Source: Gordonia oryzae
GTDB taxonomy: Bacteria; Actinomycetota; Actinomycetes; Mycobacteriales; Mycobacteriaceae
Assembly (NCBI RefSeq): GCF_003797185.1
Contig: NZ_RKMH01000007.1
Location: 186,001-250,000, forward strand
Length of the DNA stretch: 64,000 nucleotides
Reading direction: 5' to 3'
Position numbers and translations under genes: made by a program. Each line of letters begins with the position of its first letter. Positions within the stretch are counted from its first letter, which is position 1. Below are positions 40,701 through 55,700 of this stretch, piece after piece. The notes beneath the pieces were generated by a model. The model was not told the origin of the DNA and ran no database searches. It saw nothing but the letters and a program-made list of their open reading frames with translations.

Positions 40701-43700
40701 CAGCTCGTCGACCAAGGTCTCGAACGGGATGTCGGCGTGCGCGAAGGCATCGAGGTCGGTGGTGCGCACCGTCGCGAGCAGGTCATCGAAGCCCTGCGCG
40801 GGATCGATGCGGGTACGCAGCACCAGCGTGTTGACGAACATGCCGACCAGTGGGTCGAGCACCGCTTGGCCACGCCCGGCGATCGGCGTGCCGACCGCGA
40901 TGTCATCGGTTCCCGACAGTCGTGAGAGCAACACCGCCAGCGCGGCGTGCACCACCATGAACGGCGTGACCCCGTGACGCTGTGCGACCGCGGAGATCGC
41001 GGAGCCCAGTTCGGCGGGCATCGGGTGTGCCACGTGGCCGCCGCGCCCGGAGGCGACCGCAGGGCGTGGCCGGTCGGCGGGAAGCTCGAGAACGTCCGGG
41101 AGTCCGGCGAGTTGTTCAGCCCAGTACGCCAATTGCCGCCCGACCACCGACTCGGGGTCATCGGTGGAACCGAGCACGGTGTGCTGCCAGAGCGCAAAAT
41201 CGGCGAACTGGACTTGCAGCGGCGCGAATTCGGGTTCGGTGTGCGCCGAGCGTGCGACGTATGCGGTCACCAGGTCGGAGACGAAGGGTGCCAGCGATTC
41301 TCCGTCGGCACCGATGTGGTGGAAGACGATTGCGAGGATGTGCTCGGTTGCCGAGACGGGCCACAGCCGGACCCGGATCGGCCAGTCGACGGTGACGTCG
41401 AAGCCCGCGGTGACCGCGGCCGCAACACTGCCCTGCGAGTCCACCACCTGCCAGTCCAGACGATCGACCACCGAGTCGGCCGGATCGATCTGTTGTGCGG
41501 GCACTCCGTCGACATCGGGGAATCGCGTGTGCAGCACCTCATGTCGGGTGACCACATCCACCACTGCCTCATGCAGCGCCGCCGCATCGAGATCGCCGGA
41601 GAGCCGCAAGACCGCCGGGATGTTGTGCATCGCGGACCCCGGGTCGAATCGGTTGATGAACCAGATCCGTTGCTGAGCAAAGGACAGCGGGACCATTTCC
41701 GGCCGTTCAGTAACCGCGGTGACCGGCGGAAGACCTGCGGAGCGACCCGAGATCAGCTGCACGAGTTCGCGAACCGACGGGGCATCGAAGATGTCGCGGA
41801 CCGAGATCTCCACGTCCATGGCGAGCCCGACCCGCGCGGCCAGACGGGTGGCCGAGAGCGAGTTGCCACCGAGATCGAAGAATCCGGTGGTGACCCCGAT
41901 CTGGTCGGCGCCGAGGACCTCCGCGAACACCGCGGCGACTCGGGCCTCGGCGGCCGTCGCAGGCGCCACCATCGTCTGCTCCTGCGCGTGCTCGTCGGGC
42001 CGGGGTAGTGCGCGGCGGTCGAGTTTGCCGGCCGAGTTGAGGACAACGCGCTCCAGCGGAATCCATATCGACGGACGCATGTACGCCGGCAGGGCATTCC
42101 GGACCGCCGCGTCGACCGCGTCGAGATCCACCGACTCGGGCGCGAGATAGGCGACCAACTGCTGCTCACCGGCGATCTCGACCACTGTGGCCGCAGCGTG
42201 TACCACACCGGGAACCGCGGCGACGACCGCTTCGATCTCGCCGAGTTCGAGGCGCTGGCCACGGAGTTTGACCTGGAAGTCGGTGCGCCCCAGATAGTCG
42301 ATCTCACCTCGGGTATTCCATCGGACGAGATCGCCGGTCCGGTAGAGCCTGCTTCCCGGCACACCGAGAGGATCGGCAACGAAACGTTCGGCGGTGAGGT
42401 CGGGACGCGCAGCGTATCCGCGGGCGACCTGGATCCCGCCGAGATAGAGTTCACCGGGAAGCCCCGGGGGCAGTGGCCGCAGCCGTGCGTCGAGCACGTG
42501 AGCGGTGGTGTTCCACACCGGTGTGCCGATGGCTACGGTCTGTTCGTTCGGCATCACCTCGTGCGCGGTCACGTCCACCGCAGCCTCGGTCGGACCGTAG
42601 AGGTTGTGCACCGCGACACCTGGGAGCAGCCGGAGCAGGGAGTGTGCGGTCGCGCCCGCAAGCGCCTCTCCGGAGGTGAAAACGGCACGAAGCGACGTCA
42701 ACTCCGCAATGTCTGCGCCCAGGACATCGATGAACGCCGACAACATCGACGGCACGAAGTGCATGACCGTGGCTCGATGGCGGCGCACCACCTCGGCCAC
42801 ATACCGCGGATCCCCATGTCGTCCGGCCTCGGCCAGCACCATGGTCGCGCCGGTCAGCGCCGGCAGGAACAACTCCCACACTGACACGTCAAAGGTGTTG
42901 GGAGTCTTGTGGATCACCACATCGCGAGGGCCGACATCGTAGGCGGCTGCCATCCAGTCCAGGCGGTTGAGGATGGCCCGATGACCGACGGTGACCCCCT
43001 TGGGTCGACCGGTGGAGCCCGATGTGAACAGTGTGTAGGCAGCGTTGTCAGCTCGCAACGGACCGAGTCGCTCCGAGTCGCTGACCGGGGGTGTCGCGGT
43101 GTCGATCGGATCGAGTGCGTCGACGGTGATGACCGAGGCCAGGCCGCCGAGGCGATGCGCCGCGTGCTCTTCTGCTGCGCCCGATCTATCCGGCGCCACC
43201 AGCGCCACCTCTAACCCGGCGGTCTCGACCATGTAGCGCACGCGTTCGTCCGGGGCATCGGGATCGATCGGTACGTAGTGTCCGCCGGCGGCGACGACGG
43301 CGTGAATCGCGATCACCATCTCGGCACTCCGGGGCAGGCACACGGCAACAGGTGTGTCGGGTCCGACACCCTGGGCGATCAGGCGCCGGGCCAGCGCCCA
43401 GACCCGAGTGCCGAACTCGGCGTTGGAGATCTTTCGGTCGCCCTCGACGATCGCGACCCTATCCGGATATGCCGACAGCGCATCGGCCACCCGACCCGCG
43501 AGGTCGGTGCTGCTGGAAACCCTGGTTGCGGTGACCACCGGCCCGCAGGCCCGGCCAAGGACCTCGCGTCGGCGATCCGCACTCATGATCGGGATGTCGG
43601 CGAGCAACGCATCCGGCCGATCGACCACGGATTCCAGGATCTCGCCTAGCATCTCGGCGAACACCTCGACGTGTGCGGCGTCGAACGCCGCCGGAAGGTA

Positions 43701-46700
43701 GGACAGGCGTATCCGCATCTGCTCGCCGTCGGGCATGGTCGCCAGAGTGAGCGGGTAATGCGTCGAGTCGCGGCTGTCGATGGCCCGCAGATCCAGTTCA
43801 CCGATGGCTTCGCCACGCGATGTCGATTCCAACGACGCGGTGTCGATCGGGTAGGACTCGTGCACGGTAAGGGTGTCGAACAAAGCACCCGACAGTCCGG
43901 TGAGGGCCACCAGATCGGGTAGCCCCACGTGCTGATGATCGAGCACGGAGACCTTGGCGGCCTGCAGCCGCGACAAGACATCACCGATGGTCGCATCGGG
44001 ATCGACGTCGACAACGGCGGGCAGCGTGTTGATGAACAACCCGACCATCGTTTCCACACCGTCGAGGTCGGCCGGACGACCCGAGACCGTCTCACCGAAA
44101 GTGACCACGCGTTGCCCGGTCAGCCGCGAGAGCAGTACCGCCCAGGCGAACTGCATGACCGTGGAGATCGTCACACCGCGCGAGCGGACGAGATCTTCGA
44201 GTGCGGTGGTGGAATCGTCGTCCAGCCTGACCGAATGTGTGTGCGGCGCAGCCGCTGCGGTCGCCTCGATACCCGGGGCCACCAGGGTGGCGCCCTCCAC
44301 CGGTGCCAGCACAGCACGCCAGGCCTCGAGGCCCTCCCCGACGTCGGCGCGCGCCACACGCATCAGGTGTGCCGCGAAATCGGTATCGCCGCTGCGTGTT
44401 CGACCGGTGTACGAGGTGCCGGTGGCGTACAGCGCGAGTAGGTCGGCCAGGACCAGTGGGCCCGACCAGCCATCGAGAAGTAGATGATGGTTGGTGATGA
44501 TCACCTCGGCGCCGTCGCGGTGACGGACGACCGTGAAGCGCACCAGAGGCGGCGACGAGAGGTCGAACCGGGCGATGCGTTCGGCGTCCGCGAGCGCGCG
44601 CACCTCGGTGGCCACGCCGTCGGCGGAACCGTCGAGATCGACCACGTGCCAAGGAACCTCGACCGTCGCCGGGACGACCGCCACGACCGCACCGCTCGCC
44701 GTGCGGACATAACCGCTGCGCAATACGCGATGTTCGTCGAACAGGCGTTGCGCCGCCCGGCGGAGCCCCACGAGGTCGACCACGCCGAGCGACACCACGG
44801 CCTGGGTGAGGTAGACATCGATGGTGTCGGCTCCGCTGCCGGCCCGCTCGGACTCGAAGTACAGCCCTCGTTGCAGCGGCGTCAGCGGCCACACGTCCGC
44901 ACCGGGGTACCGATGTGCCAGGGCGTCGAGATCGTGCTGGGTGACCCCGGATCCGGGGACGTCCGACGGGCTGTGACCCAGATCGTCACCGCGGGTGACC
45001 GTCTCGACCAGCGCGGCGAGCTCGGAGCGCCACCGACCGGCGAGATCGTCGATGTCGGCGGCGTCGAACATACCCGCCGGGAAGGCGATGTCGGCGACCA
45101 GGTTCCGTCCCTGCGGCGTCGACTGGGTCCCCACGTTGACGGCAAGTGCGTTGAGCACCACCATCGCTCCCGACGCCGACGATCCCAGCCCGCGCACGTC
45201 GGCGGTGGGCGCGAATGGTGCGGCCGTGCCGCCAGAGTCGTCGGCGCGGCCGCCGGCGCCGAAGTAGTTGAAGCCGATCGCCGGCAGCGGCCGACGAGCG
45301 AGCTCGGTATCGGTTCGGGTGCCGTAGGGGCCATAACGCAACCACCCGAATCCGGCTCCCGAATCCGGTTGTCCGAGACGCTCTTCCTTCGCCGCCTTTA
45401 CCGCGTGCACGACGTCGTCGGCGGGGTCGAGTGCCAGCGGGGAGATCGTGGTGAACCAGCCGACGGTCCGTGACAGGTCCGCTCGGCGTGGGTCGGCACC
45501 GGAGGCCGCCAGTTCTTCCTGACGTCCGTGGCCCTCGACGAGAACGGTGACCGGCTGCTTGTCGAGGATCCCACGTGCTACCTGCCATGAGCGCACCGCA
45601 CGTGCGAGCGCACCGAGCAGGACGTCGTTGACGTTGCCCCGCAACGCCGCCGGGACCTCGGTCACGAGCGGCTCGGTGAGCGAGGCGTCGAGGGCCAGGG
45701 TGACCGATACGGTGGTACCAGCCCGATCACGCGAACGGTCGATGCTCGCGCCGAGCGACGTGGTCGCCCGTCCGAGCCGCTGCAGCCAATGGTCGAGTTC
45801 GTCGGCGCGGTCGGCCGATGACTGCGCCAGACGGTGGTACCACCCGCGTTCGGAGGTGGCCTCGGCGCGCAGTTCGACGGGCCGCCGGCCGGTGCGTTGA
45901 GACCATGCGGTGACCAGATCCTCGATCAGGATCGGCCACGAGACGGCGTCGACCGAAAGGTGGTGCAGCACCAGCACGATGCGGGCATTGCCGTCACGAT
46001 CGTGGACCAGTCGGGCGGCCAGCGTGACACCGGCACCTGGGTCCAGGGACGCCGAGGCACTCGCGTGCGCCTCGCGGAGCGCGGTCGCGTACTCGTCGCT
46101 GCCGACGGCCCAGGGTACCGAGGTCTCGGTGACTGTCGTGCGCAGGTCCACCTCGACCCCGACCGTCATCCGCGCACCGCCGTCGGCGACGTCGAGGCGC
46201 GTCGCCAGCGCCGGGTGGACGGCCACGAGTTCGGCGAGGAGTTCAGCCAGGTCGTCGACGGTCAGACCGGCAGGCGCGGCGAGCACCATCGCCTGCGAGA
46301 AGTCGGCGAAATCGTCAGGAGTGTCGGACAGTTCGAGCATCCATGACACGACCGGCGGGATCGGCACCTCACCGCGATTGCCACCGGCGGGGTCGGTGAG
46401 GTCGGGCAGGGCGGTGCGCTGCGCCGTCAGGGCCCGGGCCATCTCGCGCACGGTTCGATGCTCGAAGATATCGCGTGGGCTCAACCTGAGCCCACCGGCG
46501 CGTGCCGCCGAGGCCAGCTGGATCGACATGATCGAGTCACCGCCGAGGGCGAAGAACGACTCGGTCACGCTGATTCGCTCAACACCGAGCAGTGCCCCGA
46601 TGACAGCGGCGAGTTGCTCCTCGACCGGCCCTTCGGGCGCGACGTACTCGTTCTCGGTGCCACCGAAGTCCGGCGTCGGCAGGGCCCGACGGTCGAGCTT

Positions 46701-49700
46701 GCCCGCGCTGTTGAGAGCGAGCTCGTCGACGGTCATCCAGACCGTGGGCCGCATGTATTCCGGTAGCGCCGCAGCGATGCCCGCACGCACGTCGCCGATG
46801 TCGACCGATGCCGGCGACAGATAGGCCACCAGGTGCTGCGCACCGGTCGGCGCGACGGCGACCGTGGCCGCGGCATGCACGACACCGGGAGCCGACACGA
46901 GCACCGACTCGATCTCGCCGAGCTCGATGCGTTGGCCGCGCAACTTGACCTGAAAGTCGGTGCGGCCGAGATACTCGATCGCACCGGAGGCGTTGCGGCG
47001 CACGAGATCACCCGTACGATACAGCCGTGCGCCCGCGGCGCCGTAGGGGTCGGCGACAAAGCGTTCGGCGGTGAGCACCGCGGCACGTGCGTAGCCGTCG
47101 GCGATCTGCACGCCACCGAGATACAGTTCGCCCGGGACGCCCGCCGGTACCGGGCGCAGACGTCCGTCGAGCACGAGGGCGGTGGTGTTCGGCACAGGTG
47201 TGCCAATGGTGATGACATCGGGCGCGGCGGTGACGTCGGCCCCGGTCACCTCGACCGCGGCTTCGGTCGGGCCGAACAGATTGTGGATCTCCACCCACGG
47301 CATGGCCCGGTGCAGCCGGGCCACGGTCGCGGCGGGCAGCGCCTCACCAGAGGCGAACACCCACCGCAGGCTGGTCAGCCGGGCCAGTTGCGATTCGTCG
47401 ACGACGTCGAGGAATACCGACAGCATCGACGGCACGAAGTGCACGGAAGTCACCGCGGCCGACTCGATCAGATCCGCGATGTATATGGGGTCGGCGTGTC
47501 CGCCCGGCTCGGCGAGGACCACCGTCGCCCCGGACATCAACGGCGCGAACAGTTCGGGCACCGAGACGTCGAAGGTGTAGGGCGTCTTCTGGAGGATTCG
47601 ATCGCCGGCCGACCATGCGAAGTGGTCGAGTCCCCAGCGCAGCCGGTTGTACACCGCACGGTGCGAGACGGTCACACCCTTGGGACGCCCGGTCGATCCG
47701 GAGGTGAACAGGGTGTAGAGAGCGTCGTCGGTGCGCAGGGGTCGCAGTCGCTCGGCGTCGGTGATCGCAGTGAAGGTCGCGTCCGGATCGAGCATGGTGG
47801 CGGTATCGACGACAATCGTCGATACCTCGTCGCCGAGCGCAACCACCGCGGGCGGAACCTGCGCTCCGACGAGAATCAGTGCCACACGAGCCGTATCGAC
47901 CATGCGGGCGACGCGCTCGGCAGGGGCCGCGGTGTCGATCGGCACGTACTGTGCGCCTGCGGCGACGACCGCGTGGATGGCCACGAGCATCTCGACCGAC
48001 CGGTCGGTCGCGATGCCCACGGCCACACCCTGTCCGACGCCCCTGGCGATAAGCCGGCGAGCCAACTCGCTGACCCGAATACCGAACTCGCCGTAGGTAA
48101 TCGACCGATCCCCCATCTGTACCGCGACGATGGTGGGGGTGGCGATGATCTGGGCGACGATCGCATCGGCGACGGTCCGGGCCTCGTACGCCACAACCGG
48201 GCCCGCCGAGAGTGCCAGCGCGTGGGCGACCTCATCGCCGCCAATCCAGTCCGCATCCGCGATGGGCAGCGACGGATCAGCGGTCAGGGCGTCGAGGAGG
48301 CGGACGAACCGCTCGGCGAAGCGGACCATCGTGGCCTCGTCGAACAGATCGGTGGCATAGATCAGCGTACCCGCCCAGGCACGGCCGGGCTGATCGGTGG
48401 ACAACCCGACGGTGAGGTCCAGCTTGGCCGGAACCACTTCGGGAACAACAGATTCCACCAGGAGGTCGCCGGTCCCGGCGACCGATGCCGCGGCGAGTTC
48501 GGGGACCGCTCCCCCATCGAGGGTCACCATCACCTGGGCCAGCGGCGCGAACGCTTCCGACCGGGTCGGCGCGAGCTCTTCGACGACGGCCTCGAAGGGC
48601 ACGTCAGCGTGGGCGAAGGCGTCGAGGTCGGTACTGCGCACCTGCTCGAGGAGATCGGCCAAAGCGGTGTGCACGTCGACCCGCGTGCGCAGGATCAGGG
48701 TGTTGACGAACATCCCGACGAGATCGTCGAGCAGACGGTCACCGCGACCGGCGATGGGGGTGGCCACCGCGATGTCGTCGGTCGCGGTCAGTCGCGCCAT
48801 GAGTGCGGCGAGCGTGGCGTGCACCACCATGAATGCGGTGGCGTTGTGACGCTGCGCGACTGCGGCGATCCGTTCGGCCACCGGCGCCGGGACCTCGAAG
48901 CCCAGGCGTGCGCCACGCCGGCTCGCGATCGCCGGACGCGCACGATCGGCGGGCAGGTCGAGTACCTCGGGTAGGCCTGCGAGGTGCTCGGACCAGTAGG
49001 CCAGTTGGCGTCCGAGTACCGAACTGGGGTCGTCGACCGCGCCCAGTGCGTCGCGTTGCCAGAGGGCGACATCGGCAAACTGCACCGGCAGCGTGGGACG
49101 TCGTGCCCCGACGGCGGAGCCGTCACGATCATGCTCAGCGGCGGAGCCGTCACGATCATGCTCAGCGGCCGAGCCGTCCCTGTTGATCGCGTAGGCCGTG
49201 ATCAGGTCACCAAGCAAGGGCGACAACGATTCTCCGTCGGCCGCGATGTGGTGGAGAACCAGTGCCATGACGTGTTCGTCGGGGCCGGTGGCGGCGATCC
49301 GTACCCGGATCGGCCACTGCCGGGTCACGTCGAACCCGGACCGCACCGCGTCCTCGAGGTGCGCGGCCGCGCCGACCACGGCGAAGTCGAGAGTGTGTGC
49401 CACCGACTCCGCCGGATGGATGATCTGCTCCGGCGCACCCCCGGAAACGGAGTCGAAGGTGGTGCGCAGAATCTCGTGGCGGATCACGACATCGACGACG
49501 GCTGCGCGCAGCGCCGTGACGTCGAGCGGACCGGACAGGCGCAGGACGACCGGGATGTTGTAGGCGGGTGAGGTGACGTCGTACTGGTTGATGAACCAGA
49601 TGCGTTGCTGCGCGAACGACAGCGGAATCGTTGCCGGGCGGGGTGTCACCGGGCGGAGCGTCGACAGTCCGGCCGGCCGATCACTGAGAGCCGCAACGAG

Positions 49701-52700
49701 ATCACCGAGGACCGGGGTGTCGAAGACGTCGCGGACCGACACCTCGACCCCCAGTGCCTCACCGAGGCGCGCCGCCACCCGCATTGCTGCCAGCGAGTTG
49801 CCGCCGACGTCGAAGAAGGAGTCGGCCAGGCCGACGCGCTCGACGCCGAGGACATCGGCGAATACCTGCGCCGCGACCATCTCGCGGTCAGAGGTGGGTG
49901 CGACGTACTCGGCGGTCTGCGCCTGTGGCTGCGGCAGCGCGCGACGATCGACCTTGCCCGCACTCCCGAGCGGCATCTGTTCGAGCACCATCCAGGTGGT
50001 GGGCCGCATGTACTCGGGCAGGGCGGCACCTACCGCGGACTGCGCTGCGGCGAGATCGGCGTTCCCGGGTGCAAGATAGGCGACGAGTTGTTCACCGGCG
50101 GCGGTGTGCGCCACCGTGACTGCGGCATGGACAATGCCCGGTACGCCGGCGAGGACAGCCTCGATCTCGCCGAGTTCGAGGCGCTGGCCGCGCAGTTTGA
50201 CCTGGAAGTCGGTGCGGCCCAGGTATTCGAGTTCGCCATCGGCGTTCCATCTCACCCGGTCACCGGTGCGATAAAGCCGCGAGCCTGCCGCTCCGAACGG
50301 GTCGGCGATGAATCGTTCCGCGCTCAGGTCCGCCCGTCCTGCGTAACCCCTGGCGACTTGTACGCCACCGAGATAGAGCTCTCCGACAACGTTGTATGGG
50401 ACCGGACACATGCGGTCGTCGAGCACATGTGTGGTGGTGTTGGCGACCGCACGGCCGATGGGGATCACAGTGTCGGACAAACGAACCCGATGCTCGGTGA
50501 CGTCGACGGCGGCCTCGGTCGGCCCGTAGAGATTGTGGAGTTCGACGTGGCCGAGAAGCCTGAGCAGATCGTGTGCGGGCGCCACGGGAAGCGCTTCGCC
50601 CGAGGTAAACACCAGCCGCAGCGACGTCAAGTACCCGATGCTGCTCCCCAGGGAATCGAGGAAGGCGGCCAGCATCGACGGCACGAAGTGCATCACCGAC
50701 ACCGAGTGCTCGGTGATCAGCGAATGCAGGTGTTCGGCGTCGCCGTGCCGCCCGGGCTCGGCGAGCACCAACGATGCCCCGTGAATCAACGGCCACACGA
50801 GCTCCCACACCGACACGTCGAAGGTGTACGGGGTCTTCTGCAACACAACATCGTCCGACGTCAGTCGATAGTGTTCCTGCATCCATGCGATTCGGTTCTC
50901 GATCGCATCATGCGACACCGTGACCCCCTTGGGAGTGCCGGTGGAGCCGGAGGTGAACAGGGTGTAAGCCGCGTTGGCACCCCGCAGTGCTCCCCGCCGT
51001 TCGCTATCGGTGACAGCAGAATAATCAGCGCCGAAGGCGGTGTCGGCGTCCACGACGACCATGGTGAGTCCGAGACCGGTGCCCGCCTGCGCCACGGTGG
51101 TCGCCCCCGAATCGGAGATGATCGCAACCGTGATGTGAGCCGTCTCCACCATCGCCGCCACACGCGCGAGAGGCGTCTCCACGTCGACGGGTACGTAGTG
51201 CGCACCGGCCGCGAGTACGGCATGGATCGCGATCATCATCTCCATCGAGCGCGGAACACTCACCGCCACAGCGGTATCCGGTCCGACGCCGAGGTCGATG
51301 AGACCCAGCGCGAGTTCGCGAACCCGGGCCCCGAACTCGCCGTAGGTCATCCGACGACGTCCGAAGACCAGCGCCACGGCATCAGGAGTTCGGGCCACCG
51401 CGTGGCCCACCTGCGCCACGATCGACGTGGCCGACGGTTCGATCTGCTCACCGTCCGACCAATCCGCGACCCGAGCTGCGCGCGCCGGCCCCATTAGTGA
51501 TACACGACCGACCGGATTGTCCGGTGCCGCGGTCAGCTCTGTGAGCACTCGAACGAACATGTCGGCGACCGCGTCAATGGTGGATTCGTTGAACAGGTCG
51601 GTGGCGTAGAGCAGGGAGCCCGTCCATGCACGTCCCGCACCGACGGCCTGCACGGAGACGGTGAGGTCGACCTGCGCGGGCACTGAAGGCGAGGCCATCG
51701 GCGCGACCATCAGACCGGCCACCTGGGCTCGGGTCAATGCATCACCGGCAGTGCCCGCGACAGTGGTCTGGTCAAAGGTGAGCATCACCTGTGCGAGCGG
51801 GGCGAACGCCGCGGAGCGGATCGGGTCGAGTACCTCGACGAGCGTTTCGAACGGCAGGTCGCTGTGTGCGAATGCGTCCAGGTCGGTTGTCCGAACATCA
51901 TCGAGAAGGCGCCGAAAGTCCCCAAAGCCGTCGATATGGGTCCGCAACACCAGCGTATTGACGAACATGCCGACCAGGCGATCGAGGTCGCGGCTACCCC
52001 GTCCGGCGACCGGAGTGGCGATAACGATGTCGGTGGTGGCCGCAAGGCGCGACAAGAGCACCGCGAGCGCTGCGTGCACGATCATGAACGGAGTGGCACT
52101 CGACGAGGTGGCGAGTGTGGCGATCTCGGCCGTAACCGTCGCCGGGATCTCGAAATCGACACGGGAGCCCAGGTGGGAGGCGACAGCCGGTCGCGGCCGG
52201 TCGAGGGGAAGTTCGAGAACCGGCGCGAGGCCGCTCAGTTGCGTGGTCCAGTAGTCGAGCTGGCTACCCATGATCGAGTCCGCGTCGGTCGTGGCGCCGA
52301 GAACACGATGCTGCCAGAGTGCCACGTCGGCGAATTGAACCGGTAGCGGCTCGAAGCCCGGAACCGTCCCGTTCATCCGCGCCGTATACGCGGCAAGCAG
52401 ATCAGCCACCAAGGGCGCCAGCGACTCTCCGTCAGCGGCCACGTGATGCAGAACCAACGCCACAATCGCGCTGGCGCCGTCCGCGTCGCGGCCGAGCACA
52501 TCACCCGGCGGTTCGTGGAAGACCCTGCCTCGGATCGGCCATACCCGGGTGAGGTCGAATCCTGCTGTCGCAGCGGCTTCGAGACCGTCGTAGGTTTGCA
52601 CGACGGCCCAATCGAGCGTGTCGTCGATGGCCTCCACCGGATGGATGAGTTGATACGGAGTTCCCCCCTCATCCGGGAAAGTCGTGCGCAGTATCTCGTG

Positions 52701-55700
52701 CCGTGCAACCACATCTCCGACTGCAGCGCGCAATACGTCATGATCGAGTGGCCCGGTCACCCGTAGAAACAGCGGGATGTTGTACGTGGCCGCATCGGGT
52801 TCAAATCGGTTGATGAACCAGATCCGTCGCTGGGCAAAAGACAACGGGATCCGTTGCGGCCTGGGCGACACCGCGGTCACCGGCGGCAACGCCGCCGCAT
52901 GCCCCCGCGTACGCGCGAGAAGCTCACGCACCGAAGGGGCATCGAAGACGTCACGCACCGACACCGACACACCCAACGCACCTGACACCCGCGCCGCCAA
53001 CCGCGTCGCCGACAACGAATTACCACCCACATCAAAGAAGCTCGCCGTCACCCCCACCTCATCGACGCCAAGGACCTCAGCGAACACCGCAGCCACCCGA
53101 GCCTCATCCACCGTCGCCGGCGCCACCACCTCACCGACCGACACCCCGGCATCCGGCAACGGCAACGCCCCACGATCCAACTTGCCGTTCGCCGTCAACG
53201 GCAACCCCGCTACCTCAACCACCAAGTCCGGCACCATATAACCCGGCACCACCCGCGCCACCCCGGCACGCACCTGCGACGCCTCGACCACCGAACCCGG
53301 CTCACCCACCACATACCCGACGAGCTGCTCACCACGACCCGGCAACTCCACCACCCGAGCCGCCGCAGCACCCACACCCGGCACCGACAACAACGCCGAC
53401 TCGATCTCGCCGAACTCGATCCGATAGCCACGCAACTGCACCTGTGCGTCACCACGGCCCACGTACTCGATATCCCCGGCGGTCCGTCGCGCCAGATCAC
53501 CCGTGCGGTACATCCGCGCACCCGCCGGACCGAACGGCGAGGCCACGAATCGCGTCGAGGTCAATCCCGAGCGCCGCAGATAGCCCTGCGCCAGCTGACC
53601 ACCCACCACATACATCTCGCCCACCACGCCCTCGGGCACCGGACGCAACCGCTCATCGAGAACATGAATACCCAACGACGCCAACGGGCGACCGATGAAC
53701 GACGCATCGCCCGCCGACACCACCGCACGATCCAACGGCCGGAAACTCACATGCACCGTCGTCTCGGTGATGCCGTACATGTTCACCAGCCGCGCACCAT
53801 CGCCAGGATTATCATCAAACCACCGACGCACCTGCTCGAAACTCAACGCCTCACCGCCGAACACGATGTAGCGCAACGCCGACGAGAACTCCGGCACCCG
53901 TCGGCGGGCCTGCGCCACTTGATAAAACGCCGACGGCGTCAAACTCAACACCGTGACCCGCTCCGCGGCAAGCAACCGTAGGAACTCCTCAGGAACCCGC
54001 GCCACCTCACGATCCACCACCACCAGACGGCCACCAGTCAGCAGCGGCCCCCACAACTCCCACACCGAAAAATCAAACGCATACGAATGGAACATCGTCC
54101 ACACATCATCAGCCCGGAACTCGAAATCACCCGCAGCCGAATCCATCAACGTCACCACATCACGATGAGTGACCTCCACCCCCTTCGGCCGACCCGTCGA
54201 CCCCGACGTATAAATCACATACGCACGCGAATCCGGATGCACCACAACATCATCAACACCACCCGCACCCGACGCGGCCAGCGACTCCACCGTCACCACA
54301 TCCACGCCGGCACCCAGCTCGGCCCACAACCGAAGTCCCGACGACACCTCATCGGTCACCACCACCCGCGGCGCGGCATCTGCGACGATGAACCGCAACC
54401 GATCCACCGGATTACTCACGTCCAATGGCAGATACCCTGCACCCACGCGCAACACACCCACGATCGCGGCCACCAGGTCCACCGACCGCGACGGTGCCAC
54501 CGCAACCAGATCACCCTCGCGCACACCACGGGCCCGCAACCCCGCGGCCACCGCCCCCGAGCGTTCGCCAAGCTCTGCGTACGACAACGACACCGACCCA
54601 GCCGTCACCGACCCACGCTCACCGAAACGCCGCACCGAACCCGCGAACAACTCCACCAACGAACGCCCCGAGTTCGCGGTCACCGTCGCCGGTGCCACCA
54701 GCGACCGACGGTAGCTGTCCTCGTCCACCAACGGCACCGATGACACCGGAGCACCCGGATCCGCCACCAACGCGCGCAACACCCGAACAAGAATGTCGGC
54801 GAACACATTTACCTGGCCCGCGTCGAATGCGGCAGGAAGATACTTGAGTTTGAGCTCTATCTGATCGCCGATGACACCACTGACGAGGTTGAGCGGGTAC
54901 TGGGTGGCATCGGAGGCGCTCAGATCCTTGATCCCAATTCCACCGACAGCACTTGCGCCGGTGAGTGATTCGGCATTCACCGGATAGGACTCGTGCACGG
55001 TGAGGGTATCGAAGAGCGGCCCCTTGCCGACCAGCGCGGCCAGGTCTGGCAGACCGATGTGCTGGTGGTCGAGGACCGCGATCTTGCTCGACGCGATCGT
55101 GTCGAGAATATCCGCCATGGCGGCGCCGGGATCAACGTCGACCACAGCGGGCAGGGTGTTGATGAACAAGCCGACCATGGTCTCGACGCCGTCGAGATCG
55201 GCGGGGCGGCCCGACACGGTCTCACCGAACGTCACCACCTGATCTCCGGTGATGCGCGAGAGCAACGACGCCCACGCGAACTGCATCACCGTCGAGACGG
55301 TGACACCCCGCGTCCGGGTGAGTTCTTCTATGCCCGTGGTCAATTCCGCGTCGAGAAGAACACTGTGGTCACGCGGGCGCAGGTCGGTGGTGGCCTCGAG
55401 CCGTGGCGCGAGCAGGGTCGGTTCGACGACGGCATCGAGGACCGATCGCCAGGCGCGCAAACCTGCATCGGTATCGACGTTCGCGATGTGGCGCAGATAA
55501 TCCGCATAATCCCCGGCGCCGGTCGACCTGGACGCCGTGTAGGCGTGGCCGGTGGCGTAGAACGCGAAGAGATCAGCGAGGATGAGCGGCGATGACCAAC
55601 CGTCGATGAGGATGTGGTGGCTGGTCACGATGAGGACGGACTCCGTGCCGTTGCGCACGAAGACGAATCGCATCAACGGTGCCGATTCAAGATCGAATGG

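Noticed and set aside
54087-54743. His-rich plus-strand frame within the Thr module
   Set aside because: It is the antisense of the GTG-rich segment with unusual codon use; no start signal and no family.
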